A stretch of DNA of 64,000 nt from Pseudomonadota bacterium (GCA_021847345.1 JAJZTW010000004.1:1-64000); one strand, 5' to 3'; shown: positions 1 through 15,968, counted from the stretch's first letter. Translations and numbers: made by a program. The notes: a model not told the origin generated them from the sequence alone.

Positions 1-2
1 CG

Positions 3-296
3 CGGGCGGTCGAGGCGGGCCCCGACAGCACCGTCGACGACAGCGACCACAGCCCCTTCATGCTGGAAGCCGACGCGGCCGCCGAGGCCGCGCCGCCCAG
101 CCCCCGAGGCCGGCGCGCGAACGCGGCTCGCGTGGGCGCGGCAGCGCCCGAGAGCAGCCAGGCGAAGCCGCCGGTCCCGGCGAAACCGGCCAAGGCCGGC
201 AAGACCACCAAGACGGCCAAGGGTGGGGGCTCTCGCAACGCGCGTTCCACGCGCGCGCGCAGCCCGCGCAAGCCCGCCGCGCGTCGCGCGCGCTGA
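3..296 (+). CDS. 3' end of an unidentified protein with a basic Ala/Lys/Arg tail
   Basis: Only the last 97 codons are in the window; the frame is open to the left edge and ends at TGA 294-296. The visible part starts with an acidic stretch (DSTVDDSDHSPF) and then becomes a low-complexity tail rich in Ala, Pro, Lys and Arg with KPAKAGKTTKTAK- and RSPRKPAARR-like runs. Such histone-H1-like tails occur on several betaproteobacterial nucleic-acid-binding proteins, for example helicases or pseudouridine synthases. No catalytic domain is visible, so the family cannot be named. It converges on nnr, and both stop codons lie in one perfect hairpin. Confidence 0.6.
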   Translation, partial: RAVEAGPDSTVDDSDHSPFMLEADAAAEAAPPSPRGRRANAARVGAAAPESSQAKPPVPAKPAKAGKTTKTAKGGGSRNARSTRARSPRKPAARRAR

Positions 297-315
297 GTCG
301 GCGCGCTCAGCGCGC
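288..315. terminator. perfect 10-bp inverted repeat between convergent genes
   Basis: GCGCGCTGAG (288-297) and CTCAGCGCGC (306-315) are exact reverse complements around an 8-base loop. The stem contains the stop codon of the upstream plus-strand gene (294-296) and that of nnr on the minus strand (307-309). There is no T-run on either side, so it is either a U-tract-less bidirectional terminator or an mRNA 3'-end stabiliser. The role is inferred from position. Confidence 0.5.
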
Positions 316-1911
316 GTGCCAGGCGCGCAGCAGGGCGTCGGGCAGCGTGCCGGCGCGCAGCGCGCCGGCCTCGCGCAATGCCTGGTCCGCGGCGGCACCG
401 TGCATCCAGACGGCGGCCCTTGCCGCATGCACGCTGCCGCGGCCAAGCGCCAGGCAGGCGGCCAGCGCGCCGCTGAGCACGTCGCCGGTGCCGGCGCTGG
501 CCAGCAGGCCGTTGCCGCTGGAATTGACCCACATCGATCCGTCGGGATCGGCCAGCACGCTGCCTGCGCCCTTGAGCACGACATGCGCGCGCGAGAGATC
601 GCCGAGGCGGCGCGCGGCGCCCAGGCGGTCCGCCTGCACCGCTGCGGTGTCGCTGCGCAGCAGCCGCGCGGCCTCGGTGGGGTGGGGGGTCAGCCAGGTC
701 GGGGCGCGCCTGGCGCGCAGCGCGCTCCAGGCCTGGCCGTCCGGTGCCTGCGCCGCCAGCAGGTTCAGCCCGTCGGCGTCGATCACCAGCGGCTGCTCGA
801 GCGCCAGCAGTTCGAGCAGGGCTTGCGCGGCCTCGGGCGAGGTGCCGGCGCCGGGGCCGAACACCAGGGCGCTGCGCGAGCCGCCCGCGTCGCGCGCCTG
901 ACCCAGCAGGTCCCGGACATCGCGCAGCATGATTTCGGGGTAGACGGGATCGAGCGGCTGCGCGTTCGGGTCCAGCGCGGCGGCGAACACACGCCCGGCG
1001 CCGACGGTCAGCGCGGCGCGTGCCGCCAGCCACAGCGCGCCACCCATGCCGGCGGCGCCGCCGAACAGGCGCACGTCTCCGCGCGCGCCCTTGTGCGCCG
1101 AACGGTGCAGCGCGGGCAGCGCCTGCAGCGCGGAGTCGACGTCGCCCCACAGCGCGAGTGGTCGCGCGTCGGCGGCGCCGGGGTCGACCTGCAGGTCATC
1201 GAGCCACAACTCGCCGCAGGCGTCGCTGTCGGGGCCCGTGACATGGCCCGGTTGCAGCCCGAGCATGGCCAGCGTGGCGTCGGCGCGCACCACGGCGCCG
1301 GCGGCCTGTCCGGTGGAGCCGCGAAGGCCGGACGGAAGGTCTACCGCGAAGAGCCCGCCGCGTCGCCGCGCCGTGCCCAGGGACTCGATGGCCTGGGCGA
1401 TCTCGCCGCGAGGCGCCTCGTGCAGCCCGAGCCCGAGCAGCGCGTCGAGCACCACGTCGGCATCGCGCAGCAGCTCGGCGGCGTCGATGGCGGACCAGGG
1501 CCGTGGCTCGATCCCGGCGGCGCGCGCCTGCGCGAGGGCCCAGCACCAGTCGGGCGGCCGGCGCCCGGCGCTCCACTGCACTGGGTCCCCGCAACCCACC
1601 AGCACCACCTGGAGTCGCGGCGCGTACTGCAGGCGGGCCAGCCACGCGGCGGCGGCCAGGCCGTCGCCGCCGTTGTTTCCCGGACCGGCGAGCACCAGCA
1701 CGCTGCGAGCGTGGGGCCAGCGCGCGCGCAGCAGGCGCGCCGCCGCGGCTGCCGCGCGCGCCATCAGCGAATGCGGGGCCAGGCGCGACGCTGCGTGGCG
1801 TTCGGCCGCCCGCAGCGCCGCTTCGTCCCACAGCGGCACCGAGGACCGTGCTGCCCGTGCATCCATGCGGCTCGGCATGGGCTTTTCAGATGGCGAACAT
1901 CGTTTCATCAT
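307..1911 (-). CDS. nnr: bifunctional NAD(P)H-hydrate epimerase / ADP-dependent NAD(P)H-hydrate dehydratase
   Basis: This enzyme repairs hydrated NADH and NADPH: the N-terminal domain epimerises R- and S-NAD(P)HX, and the C-terminal domain dehydrates the S form using ADP. The N-terminal YjeF domain shows the GPGNNGGDG loop near residue 78. The C-terminal carbohydrate-kinase-like domain shows [17 protein letters not shown] and the [11 protein letters not shown] anion-hole motif. The length of about 534 residues fits the fused family. The start is uncertain: ATG codons occur at 1911, 1908 and 1866, and none has a convincing Shine-Dalgarno sequence. The gene is divergent from aceA. In enterobacteria its homologue lies next to tsaE and amiB, but here those genes are about 16 kb away. 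Confidence 0.93.
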   Translation of the reverse strand: MMKRCSPSEKPMPSRMDARAARSSVPLWDEAALRAAERHAASRLAPHSLMARAAAAAARLLRARWPHARSVLVLAGPGNNGGDGLAAAAWLARLQYAPRLQVVLVGCGDPVQWSAGRRPPDWCWALAQARAAGIEPRPWSAIDAAELLRDADVVLDALLGLGLHEAPRGEIAQAIESLGTARRRGGLFAVDLPSGLRGSTGQAAGAVVRADATLAMLGLQPGHVTGPDSDACGELWLDDLQVDPGAADARPLALWGDVDSALQALPALHRSAHKGARGDVRLFGGAAGMGGALWLAARAALTVGAGRVFAAALDPNAQPLDPVYPEIMLRDVRDLLGQARDAGGSRSALVFGPGAGTSPEAAQALLELLALEQPLVIDADGLNLLAAQAPDGQAWSALRARRAPTWLTPHPTEAARLLRSDTAAVQADRLGAARRLGDLSRAHVVLKGAGSVLADPDGSMWVNSSGNGLLASAGTGDVLSGALAACLALGRGSVHAARAAVWMHGAAADQALREAGALRAGTLPDALLRAWHAR

Positions 1912-1917
1912 GTGCAA

Positions 1918-2110
1918 AAGCGATGCTGCGAAGCAATGCCCAGGGTTTCAGGATCACGAAAAGTGCTTGCACTATGCAGAATGGGCCTCGCAAGTTGTTG
2001 TTTTTCGAGGAAATAAAAATTGGTCTTGTATAAGATATAAAACGATGCTGCATCGCAACTTTGGGCTACGCTACACCCCATTCGTCACATCACTTGCAGG
2101 AGATCGTCTC
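1918..2110 (+). promoter_or_regulatory. AT-rich promoter and operator region of aceA
   Basis: This is the clearest AT-rich interval in the first 20 kb. It holds overlapping -10-like hexamers TATAAG (2029-2034) and TATAAA (2036-2041), without an obvious -35 at standard spacing, which suggests an activator-dependent promoter. The perfect inverted repeat CGATGC-T-GCATCG (2043-2055) sits just downstream, and its CGATGCTGC half recurs as a direct repeat at 1921-1929. An AGGAG ribosome-binding site lies about 8 bases before the aceA ATG. The promoter position and the operator role are inferred. Confidence 0.5.
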
Positions 2111-3418
<1,308 letters not shown>

Positions 3419-3476
3419 CAACAAGGCAGGCCGAGGAGACGGCCCCGCCCCAGGCGGGGCATCGCGTGAACGGGAA

Positions 3477-3518
3477 GGGCCCGGCCTGCGACGAGCAGGT
3501 CGGGCCCCTTTCCTTTTT
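3477..3518 (+). terminator. intrinsic terminator of aceA
   Basis: GGGCCCGGCCTGC (3477-3489) pairs with GCAGGTCGGGCCC (3495-3507) over 13 bp with one G-T wobble, followed by TTTCCTTTTT. The T-rich tail is on the plus strand, so it serves aceA. The tail runs into the smpB stop codon on the opposite strand. A smaller hairpin, GCCCCGCC-CCA-GGCGGGGC, lies just upstream at about 3442-3460. Confidence 0.85.
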
Positions 3519-3964
3519 CAGGCCGGCTTGCGCATCAGGCGCGCCTTTTCGCGATCCCAGTCTCGCTTGGCTTCGGTGTCGCGCTTGTCGTGCAGTTTCT
3601 TGCCCCGGCCCAGCGCGAAGTCCAGCTTGATGCGCCCACCCTTCTCATGCAGGTTGAGCGGCACCAGCGTGTAGCCGCGCTGCTCGACCTTGCCGATCAG
3701 GCGCCGGATTTCGTCCTTGTGCATCAACAGCTTGCGCGTTCGGCTGGCGTCCGGGCGAACGTGGGTCGACGCGCTTTGCAGCGCCGTCACGTTCATTCCC
3801 ACCAGGAACAACTCGCCGTCGCGGATCAGCACATAGCCGTCGAGAAGTTGCGCGCGCCCCGCGCGGATCGCCTTGACCTCCCAGCCCTCGAGCACGAGCC
3901 CTGCCTCGAAGCGGTCTTCGAGGAAGTAGTTGAAGGAGGCCTTGCGGTTTTCGGCGATCGACAT
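3518..3964 (-). CDS. smpB: SsrA-binding protein SmpB
   Basis: SmpB binds tmRNA and brings it to stalled ribosomes for trans-translation and tagging of incomplete proteins. The 148-residue product starts [14 protein letters not shown] and has the family hallmarks [18 protein letters not shown] and a basic C-terminal tail ending [14 protein letters not shown], the part that acts as a codon-anticodon mimic. ATG 3964 is chosen because the family starts here; the frame continues upstream to 4021 but adds an unconserved stretch. It is divergent from ratA-rnfH, the same arrangement as in E. coli. Confidence 0.96.
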   Translation of the reverse strand: MSIAENRKASFNYFLEDRFEAGLVLEGWEVKAIRAGRAQLLDGYVLIRDGELFLVGMNVTALQSASTHVRPDASRTRKLLMHKDEIRRLIGKVEQRGYTLVPLNLHEKGGRIKLDFALGRGKKLHDKRDTEAKRDWDREKARLMRKPA

Positions 3965-4070
3965 GGAAATCCAGTTGAGGGCGGGGGCGCCGCGTTCAAG
4001 GCCGCGGCAGGGCCTGCGCAACGCGCCCGCGCGGGTTTTTTACAATCTGCCGATTTTACGAAGCTCGCCC

Positions 4071-4517
4071 ATGGCCCAGGTCCGCAAGTCCGTTCTCATC
4101 TGGTACAGCCCCCAGCAGATGTACACCCTGGTGAGCGACGTGGCCTCGTATCCGCAGTTCCTGCCCTGGTGCGGCGGCGTCGAGGTGCACGAGGCCAGCG
4201 AGCACAGCATGCGCGCGACCATCCGCATCGACTTCAAGGGCGTGCGCCAGAGCTTCACGACCCTCAATCGCCAGCAGCCCGGCAGCGCCATCGACATGGA
4301 ACTGGTCGAGGGCCCGTTCAGCCACCTGCAGGGGCGCTGGCGCTTCTCGCCGTTGCAGGACGGCCAGGCCTGTCGCGTCGAGTTCGAGCTGGACTACCAC
4401 TTTTCCAACCGGCTGGTCGACGCGGTCATCGGTCCGGTGTTCGGGCATATCGCGAAGACCTTCGTCGAATCCTTCGTGCACCGTGCCGAGCAGGTGTACG
4501 GGAGCTCGGCCACATGA
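4071..4517 (+). CDS. ratA: RatA-like START/COQ10-domain protein
   Basis: The 148-residue product is a single SRPBCC (polyketide cyclase/COQ10-like) domain with the typical opening VRKSVLIWYSPQQMYTLVSDV and the YPQFLPWC motif. In E. coli the homologue RatA was reported to bind the 50S subunit and block subunit association, while the eukaryotic relative COQ10 binds ubiquinone. Which role applies here cannot be told from sequence. The ATG at 4071 starts the conserved domain; a TACAAT -10-like box lies at 4041-4046. Its stop overlaps the rnfH start (ATGA), so the two are translationally coupled. This ratA-rnfH pair beside smpB is widespread in proteobacteria. Confidence 0.9.
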   Translation: MAQVRKSVLIWYSPQQMYTLVSDVASYPQFLPWCGGVEVHEASEHSMRATIRIDFKGVRQSFTTLNRQQPGSAIDMELVEGPFSHLQGRWRFSPLQDGQACRVEFELDYHFSNRLVDAVIGPVFGHIAKTFVESFVHRAEQVYGSSAT

Positions 4518-4867
4518 CCGGCATGCACGAAGCGCCGGCGCCGCCAGCGCTGCGCGTCAGCGTGTTCTGGCAGGACGAGCAGGGCCGCTGCTGGCTGCGC
4601 GAGCTGAGCCTGCCGGCGGGCGCCACTGCCGGCGATGCCGTGCGCGCCAGCGGGCTGGAGCCGATGCTCGGCTCGGCGCGCTGGCAGGGCACCGGGGCCG
4701 AGCTTCGGCTGGCCGTGTTCGGCCGCCTGTGCGACCCCGCAGGCATGCTGCGCGACGGAGACCGCGTGGACATCACCCGCGCGTTGCGGGTCGACCCCAA
4801 GCAGGCGCGACGCCTGCGCGCGCAGGCCACGGCCCGCCAGCGCGCCTCAGGCCGGCACCGCGCCTAG
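4514..4867 (+). CDS. rnfH: RnfH family (UPF0125) ubiquitin-like protein
   Basis: This small protein of 117 residues has the beta-grasp RnfH/UPF0125 pattern: an N-terminal strand (LRVSVFWQDEQ), the helix region ATAGDAVRASGL, LAVFGRLCDPAGMLRDGDRVDI and the motif ITRALRVDPKQARR. The biochemical function is unknown; it was named for its position near rnf genes in some bacteria, and no rnf genes are present here. The ATG overlaps the ratA stop by one base. The final 21 bases overlap the 3' end of the convergent histidine kinase gene. Confidence 0.88.
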   Translation: MTGMHEAPAPPALRVSVFWQDEQGRCWLRELSLPAGATAGDAVRASGLEPMLGSARWQGTGAELRLAVFGRLCDPAGMLRDGDRVDITRALRVDPKQARRLRAQATARQRASGRHRA

Positions 4868-6244
4868 CAGGTCGCCGGGGTCGCGCGGCAGCCAAACGCG
4901 CACCAGCAGGCCGCCGCCGGGCGCGTTGACGATGTCGAGGCGCCCGTGCATGCGCGCCACCGTGCGCTCGACGATGGCCAGCCCGAGGCCCGTTCCCTTG
5001 CCGGCGGTGCGCGCGGTGTCGCCGCGGAAAAACGGCCGCGTGAGCTGCGGGAGCTGGTCCTCGGGCACGCCGGGCCCGTGGTCGCGAACCGTCATCGCCA
5101 CCTCGGACGTGCGTCGCAGGAAGCTGATCTCGACATCGGCATGGTCCTGTCCTGGCGGGCGCGCGTAGCGCCGTGCGTTCTCCAGCAGGTTGGTGAGCAC
5201 GCGGCGCACCTCGAGCTCGTCGGCCAGCGCCCAGGCTCGCACGTCGTCCTCGACATGGATCCGCAGGTCGCCCCACTTGCCGAGGTCGCTGCGCACGCGC
5301 TGCGCCAGCTCGGGCAGGTCGACATGCTGCAGCACCGGGCTGGCCGAGCGGGCGTATTCCATGAACTTGTTGATGATCGAGTCGGCCTGCTCGATGTCGG
5401 CGATGATGTCGTTGCGCGCGCCGGCATCGGGAACGCTCAGCTCGGCTTCCAGGCGCAGGCGCGCCAGCGGTGTGCGGATGTCGTGCGAGATGCCCGCCAG
5501 CATCAACGCGCGCTCCTGCTCGATTTCCTGCAGCGCGCGTGCCATGCGGTTGAAGCCGCGGTTGACCTCGCGGATCTCCTCGGTGCCCGAGCTCTCGTCG
5601 AGCTGATGCGAGAAGTCGCCTTCGCGCACGTGCGCGGTGGCGATGCTCAGGTCGCGCAAAGGGCGGTTGATGAACCCGGCGATGATCGCCGCGCCGATCA
5701 GCGCCAGCAGCGTGGCCAGCACGCCGCCGACGACCCAGGTCTCGCCCAGGGATTCATCGAGACGCGACGGATCGAGCAGCAGCCAGTACCGGTCCTTGTC
5801 GATGCGAAACCCGATCCACAGGCCGAGCTCGCCGTTGACCGAATCGGCGAAGTTGAGCTGCTCGTGCAGGCGCGCGCCCACGCTGGCGGCGAGGCGTCGC
5901 GTGAAGTCAGTTCGCTCCATCGGGGTCCAGCGGTCGCCCGCGTGGCGCGGATAGATGTAGATGTCCTCGCGCCGCACCAGTTCGTCGAGCAGGGCGTTGC
6001 GATACTGGGGAGCCGAATGCACCAGCGCGATGCGCGTGAGGTCGATCAGGCTGGTGATCTGGCGCGCCGTCTGCTCGATCTGCTGGTCGGTCTGCTGGAC
6101 CCGGAAACTCTGGAACCAGGCCGCCAGGCTCACCGACAGCAGGGCCACGATGAGCACGAAGGTGCGCCAGTACAGGCGCCCGGAGATCTGCCCGACGAAT
6201 CGCCGGGGCGAGGCCTCGGGAGCTGCTGCGAGGTTCGAGGCCAT
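4847..6244 (-). CDS. EnvZ/RisS-like membrane sensor histidine kinase
   Basis: This is the sensor partner of the OmpR-type regulator that precedes it. The 465-residue protein has an N-terminal transmembrane helix (about 27-47), a periplasmic domain of about 125 residues, a second helix near 172-194, a HAMP linker, a HisKA domain with the phospho-accepting histidine in GISHDIRTPL (about 251), and a HATPase domain with an N-box (LLENARRYAR), DHGPGVPE and GKGTGLGLAIV. This is the full EnvZ architecture. The start lies 45 bases after the regulator stop, so the two form an operon. The closest named relatives in Burkholderiales are RisS/EnvZ; the stimulus is unknown. Confidence 0.93.
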   Translation of the reverse strand: MASNLAAAPEASPRRFVGQISGRLYWRTFVLIVALLSVSLAAWFQSFRVQQTDQQIEQTARQITSLIDLTRIALVHSAPQYRNALLDELVRREDIYIYPRHAGDRWTPMERTDFTRRLAASVGARLHEQLNFADSVNGELGLWIGFRIDKDRYWLLLDPSRLDESLGETWVVGGVLATLLALIGAAIIAGFINRPLRDLSIATAHVREGDFSHQLDESSGTEEIREVNRGFNRMARALQEIEQERALMLAGISHDIRTPLARLRLEAELSVPDAGARNDIIADIEQADSIINKFMEYARSASPVLQHVDLPELAQRVRSDLGKWGDLRIHVEDDVRAWALADELEVRRVLTNLLENARRYARPPGQDHADVEISFLRRTSEVAMTVRDHGPGVPEDQLPQLTRPFFRGDTARTAGKGTGLGLAIVERTVARMHGRLDIVNAPGGGLLVRVWLPRDPGDLLGAVPA

Positions 6245-6289
6245 GCTGGCGGGGGCGGCCCGGACGCGCCGGGCCCGCGGGCGGGGGGA

Positions 6290-7018
6290 TCAGGAGTCCT
6301 TGGTGTCGGGAACGAACACGTAGCCCACGCCCCACACGGTCTGGATGTAGCGGGGATGCGCCGGGTCGATCTCGACGATCTTGCGCAGGCGCGAGATCGC
6401 CACGTCCAGGCTGCGGTCGAAGGCTTCGTAGTCGCGCCCGCGCGCCAGTTCGGCCAGGCGGTCGCGCGACAGCGGCTGGCGCGGGTGGCGCACCAGGGCC
6501 TTGAGCATTGCGAACTCGCCGGTCGTCAGGTTGATCAGCTCGCCGTTGCGCATCAGCTCGCGGCGCGCGAGATCCAGGCTGAACGGGCCGAACACCACGG
6601 TCTCGTCGTCGCGCGCCGGCGCGCCCGGAAGCTCCGGGTTGGGCTGCCGGCGCAGCACGGCGCTGATGCGGGCGAGCAGCTCGCGCGGGTTGAAGGGTTT
6701 GGGCAGGTAGTCGTCGGCGCCGACTTCCAGGCCGATGATCCGGTCCACGTCCTCGCCCTTGGCGGTGAGCATGATGATCGGCGTGAAGTCCTTGGATGCG
6801 CGCATGCGCTTGCACACCGTCAGTCCGTCCTCGCCGGGCAGCATCAGGTCCAGCACGATGAGGTCGAAACGCTCCTTGACCATCACCCTCTGCATGGTCT
6901 TGGCGTCCTCGGCGACGAAGACTTCGTAGTTCTCCTGCGTCAGGTAGCGGCGCAGCAGGTCGCGGATGCGCGCGTCGTCGTCGACGACCAGGATCTTCTT
7001 CGGCTTGTCTTGGTGCAT
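6290..7018 (-). CDS. ompR: OmpR/RisA-like response regulator
   Basis: This DNA-binding response regulator of 242 residues has a receiver domain with an acidic pocket (DDD at 13-15), phospho-acceptor D57 in IVLDLMLPGED, the switch Thr in MLTAKG and Lys in PKPFNP. It is followed by a winged-helix OmpR/PhoB domain with LTTGEFAMLKAL, RSLDVAISRLRKIVE and WGVGYVF. It is the first gene of a two-gene operon with the histidine kinase and diverges from the long uvrA gene. OmpR/RisA orthologues control porins, osmotic or acid responses or virulence; the target genes here are unknown. Confidence 0.94.
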   Translation of the reverse strand: MHQDKPKKILVVDDDARIRDLLRRYLTQENYEVFVAEDAKTMQRVMVKERFDLIVLDLMLPGEDGLTVCKRMRASKDFTPIIMLTAKGEDVDRIIGLEVGADDYLPKPFNPRELLARISAVLRRQPNPELPGAPARDDETVVFGPFSLDLARRELMRNGELINLTTGEFAMLKALVRHPRQPLSRDRLAELARGRDYEAFDRSLDVAISRLRKIVEIDPAHPRYIQTVWGVGYVFVPDTKDS

Positions 7019-7232
7019 GGCTAGTCAGGAAAACACGTTCGAGCACGCCGCTCGCGGCCAGCGCTCGCACCGCGGGTCACGTACCCGAAAGCTGGTATCC
7101 GTCAAATGTAACCGCGTTGCGCCGCGATCGACAAGTTTCCAAAAGTCTCCGGCAGGACGCGGGTTCACGCATTCACGCGCCGGCAATCCTGCGGCAACGC
7201 CCGGATGCTTGCGACTGCGTATAGTTCTGCCC

Positions 7233-12977
<5,745 letters not shown>

Positions 12978-12995
12978 GCCCGGCGCAGGCCCGCG

Positions 12996-13940
12996 TCAGG
13001 CGCGGTCGGCCCGCAGCAGCGCCCGCACGGCCCGTTCGGTGGCGTCGTCGGCGCAGCAGTCGATGCACTCGCGCCGCGGCATCGCGCGCAGCCACGTGAG
13101 CTGGCGCTTGGCCAGCTGGCGCGTGGCAGCGACGGCGCGCTGCTCGAGTTCAGCCGCGTCGAAGGCGCCGTCGAGATGCTCCCAGGCCTGCCGGTAGCCG
13201 ACGCAGCGCATCGACGGCAGCTCGGCGTGCAGGTCGCCCCGGGCGCGCAGCGCGCGCACCTCGTCGAGCAATCCGGTGCGCAGCATGTCGCGCAGGCGTT
13301 GCGCGATGCGCGCGTGCAACCAGGAACGATCCGACGGCTCCAGCGAGACCACGCGCAAGGCCAGCCCCGGCTCGCGCGGTGCCTGCTCGAAATGCTGCGT
13401 CAGCGTGCGCCCGCTGAGCTCCCAGACCTCCAGCGCGCGCTGGATGCGCTGCGAGTCACCCGGCTCGATGCGTGCCGCGCTCGCCGGGTCGACCCGAGCC
13501 AGTCGCGCGTGCAGCGCCGCCCATCCCTCGGATGCGGCTTGTGCCTCCAGGCGCGCGCGCAGCCCGGCGTCGGCTGCCGGTAGTTCGTTCAGCCCCTGTT
13601 CCAGTGCGCGCAGGTACAGCAGCGTGCCGCCGACCAGCAGGGGCTCGCGCCCGCGCGCGCGCACCTGGTCCACCAGTTCGCGCGCGCGCTGGGCGAACTC
13701 GGCGGCGCTGAAGCTGTGCGTGGGCTCGATGATGTCGATCAGGTGGTGCGGCACCTCGGCACGCTCGGCGGGCGTGGGCTTGGCGGTGCCGATGTCCATG
13801 CCGCGATACACCAGCGCCGAGTCCATGCTGATGATCTCCAGGTCGAGTTCGCGCGCCAGGCGCAGCGCCGCGGCCGTCTTGCCCGACGCGGTCGGACCGG
13901 TGAGCACGCGCACCAGCGTTTGATCGCAGGACCCCGGCAT
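12996..13940 (-). CDS. miaA: tRNA dimethylallyltransferase MiaA
   Basis: MiaA transfers a dimethylallyl group to N6 of adenosine-37 in tRNAs that read codons starting with U. The 314-residue product shows the P-loop [17 protein letters not shown] near residues 13-29, the [16 protein letters not shown] motif, and [10 protein letters not shown]. The start lies 3 bases after the mutL stop on the same strand, so the two genes are almost certainly co-transcribed, as in the conserved mutL-miaA pair of proteobacteria. No hfq follows; the next gene downstream is the convergent uvrA. Confidence 0.96.
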   Translation of the reverse strand: MPGSCDQTLVRVLTGPTASGKTAAALRLARELDLEIISMDSALVYRGMDIGTAKPTPAERAEVPHHLIDIIEPTHSFSAAEFAQRARELVDQVRARGREPLLVGGTLLYLRALEQGLNELPAADAGLRARLEAQAASEGWAALHARLARVDPASAARIEPGDSQRIQRALEVWELSGRTLTQHFEQAPREPGLALRVVSLEPSDRSWLHARIAQRLRDMLRTGLLDEVRALRARGDLHAELPSMRCVGYRQAWEHLDGAFDAAELEQRAVAATRQLAKRQLTWLRAMPRRECIDCCADDATERAVRALLRADRA

Positions 13941-13943
13941 GGT

Positions 13944-15968
13944 TCAGCGCCCGCGCAGGAACAGCGCGTCGAGTTCGTCCAGGCTGATCTGGCGCCAGGT
14001 CGGCCGGCCATGATTGCACTGGTCGGAGCGCTCGGTGGCTTCCATGTCGCGCAACACGGCATTCATTTCCTGCACGCCCAGCTTGCGCCCGGCGCGTACC
14101 GCGCCGTGGCAGGCCATGGTCGCCAGCAGGGTGTCGCGCCGGCGCTCCATGCGCTGGCTGCTGCCCACCGCGGCGAGTTCGGCCAGCACCTCGCGCGCCA
14201 GGCGAACCACGTCGCCACGCGCCAGCAGCGCCGGCACCGCGCGCACGGCCAGGCTCGCCGGCCCGGTGGCGGCGATGTCCAGGCCCAGGCGCGCGAGCTC
14301 GTCGGCGTGATCCTCCACCGCACCGATCTCGAGCTCGCTGGCGGCGAAACCCGCCGGGATCAGCAGCGGCTGCGCGGCCAGGCCGCGCGCGTCCCAGGCC
14401 TGCTTGAGGCGTTCGTACACGATGCGTTCGTGCGCCGCGTGCATGTCCACCACCACCAGGCCATGGCGGTTCTGCGCCAGGATGTAGATGTCGTGCAACT
14501 GGGCGATCGCGTAACCCAGCGGCGGATCGGCGTCGCCCGCGACAGGCGCAGGCGCATCCGGTTCGCGCAGTGTCGCAGGCGCTTGCGCCGGCGTGGATTC
14601 GAGCGGCTGGTAGGCCCGCATCAGGCTTTGCAGCGGCAGGCTGTCCTGGCGCGGCTGCGCGCGCAGCCACGGGGCCTGGGAGCGGGCCCACGGCCCGTCG
14701 CCGCCACTGCGCCCGCCGCCGGCAGTCGGCGCGAGCTGCGCGGAGGCGGGAACGGGCGAGGGCGACGGGGTGAACGAGGCGGCCGACGCGGGCGAACCGG
14801 GCGAACCGGGCGAACCGGGCGAACCGGGCGAATCGGGCGAATCGGGCGAGTTCTGCACTGCCGGCTGTTCCCGCGCGCCCAGTGCCGGGGCCAGCGCCTG
14901 CTGCACGGCGTGGCGCACGGCCTGGTGCACGGCCTGGGACTCGCGAAAGCGCACCTCGCTTTTCGCCGGGTGCACGTTCACGTCCACGCGCTCGGGAGGC
15001 AGTTCGAGCAGCAGCGCGTACTGGGGTTGCAGGCTGCCGTGCAGCACGTCGGCATAGGCCGAGCGCACCGCGTGCGCGAGCATGCGGTCGCGAACCCAGC
15101 GCCGGTTGACAAAGCATTGCTGCACGTCGGCGCGCGCGCGCGCCGCGGTGGGGCGGCACACCAGGCCGCTGACCGACAGCGGGCCGAGCTCGAAGCGCAG
15201 CGGCAGCGCGTCGGCGGCGAAGGTCTTGCCCAGCACGTCCGAGAGCCTGGCCAGCGGGTCGTCGGTGGCGGGCAGCTGCAGGCTCTGGCGCCCGTCCTGC
15301 CACAGCGTGAAGGCCACTCGCGGATGGGCCAGCGCGGCGCGGCGCACCATCTCGACGCACCAGCTGCCCTCGGTGGCCGCGGACTTCAGGAAACTGCGCC
15401 GCGCGGGAATCTCGTGGAACAGGCGACGCAGGCTGACACTGGTGCCTAAATCGGCCGCCGCCGGCGCCAGCTCCAGCACCCGACCGCCTTCGGCGCGCAC
15501 GCTGGCGGCGGTCTCGCCGGCGCGGCGGCTGACGATCTCGAGTTCCCCGACGGCGGCCATCGACGCCAGCGCCTCGCCGCGAAAGCCCAGGCTGCGCGCC
15601 TGTTCCAGGTCGTGCAGCGAGGCGATCTTGCTGGTGGCGTGTCGCGCCAGCGCCAGCGGAAGCTCGGCCGCGGGGATGCCGCAACCGTTGTCCTCGACGC
15701 CGACCAGATCCAGTCCGCCTCGCTGCAGTCGCACGACGATTCGCGTGGCACCCGCGTCCAGCGCGTTGTCCAGCAACTCGCGCAGCGCCGACGCCGGACG
15801 CTCCACGACCTCGCCGGCGGCGATCTGCGAGATCAGTGTGTCGGGCAGAGCGCGGATCGGAACCGGCAGCGGGCTCGCCGCATACGGGCTCGACGCAGCG
15901 GACGGCTGGTTCCCGGACCCCGGCGTCGGCGCGTGTCCGGAGTCGTCGAAGCGGCCTTCTGGAAACAT
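13944..15968 (-). CDS. mutL: DNA mismatch repair protein MutL, endonuclease-type motif
   Basis: MutL couples mismatch recognition by MutS to strand removal. The GHKL ATPase domain begins at about residue 38 (RALPDTLISQIAAGEVVERP) and contains LRELLDNALDAGAT, DNGCGI and SLGFRGEAL. A disordered Pro/Ser/Ala linker spans about residues 360-470. The C-terminal dimerisation domain contains DMHAAHERIVYE near residue 506, which fits the metal-binding endonuclease motif DxHA(x)2E(x)4E of MutL in organisms without MutH. The linker includes a 9-bp tandem repeat. The first 37 residues are an unconserved extension, and ATG 15968 is the only ATG ahead of the domain. It forms an operon with miaA. Confidence 0.96.
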   Translation of the reverse strand: MFPEGRFDDSGHAPTPGSGNQPSAASSPYAASPLPVPIRALPDTLISQIAAGEVVERPASALRELLDNALDAGATRIVVRLQRGGLDLVGVEDNGCGIPAAELPLALARHATSKIASLHDLEQARSLGFRGEALASMAAVGELEIVSRRAGETAASVRAEGGRVLELAPAAADLGTSVSLRRLFHEIPARRSFLKSAATEGSWCVEMVRRAALAHPRVAFTLWQDGRQSLQLPATDDPLARLSDVLGKTFAADALPLRFELGPLSVSGLVCRPTAARARADVQQCFVNRRWVRDRMLAHAVRSAYADVLHGSLQPQYALLLELPPERVDVNVHPAKSEVRFRESQAVHQAVRHAVQQALAPALGAREQPAVQNSPDSPDSPGSPGSPGSPGSPASAASFTPSPSPVPASAQLAPTAGGGRSGGDGPWARSQAPWLRAQPRQDSLPLQSLMRAYQPLESTPAQAPATLREPDAPAPVAGDADPPLGYAIAQLHDIYILAQNRHGLVVVDMHAAHERIVYERLKQAWDARGLAAQPLLIPAGFAASELEIGAVEDHADELARLGLDIAATGPASLAVRAVPALLARGDVVRLAREVLAELAAVGSSQRMERRRDTLLATMACHGAVRAGRKLGVQEMNAVLRDMEATERSDQCNHGRPTWRQISLDELDALFLRGR
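14792..14845. repeat. 9-bp in-frame tandem repeat in the mutL linker
   Basis: Six perfect-period units follow one another: GCGAACCGG four times and GCGAATCGG twice. On the minus strand each unit encodes three residues, giving a run of SPG and SPD triplets near MutL residues 375-392, between the ATPase and C-terminal domains. Because the unit is three codons long, gain or loss of copies would change linker length without shifting the frame. Confidence 0.9.
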
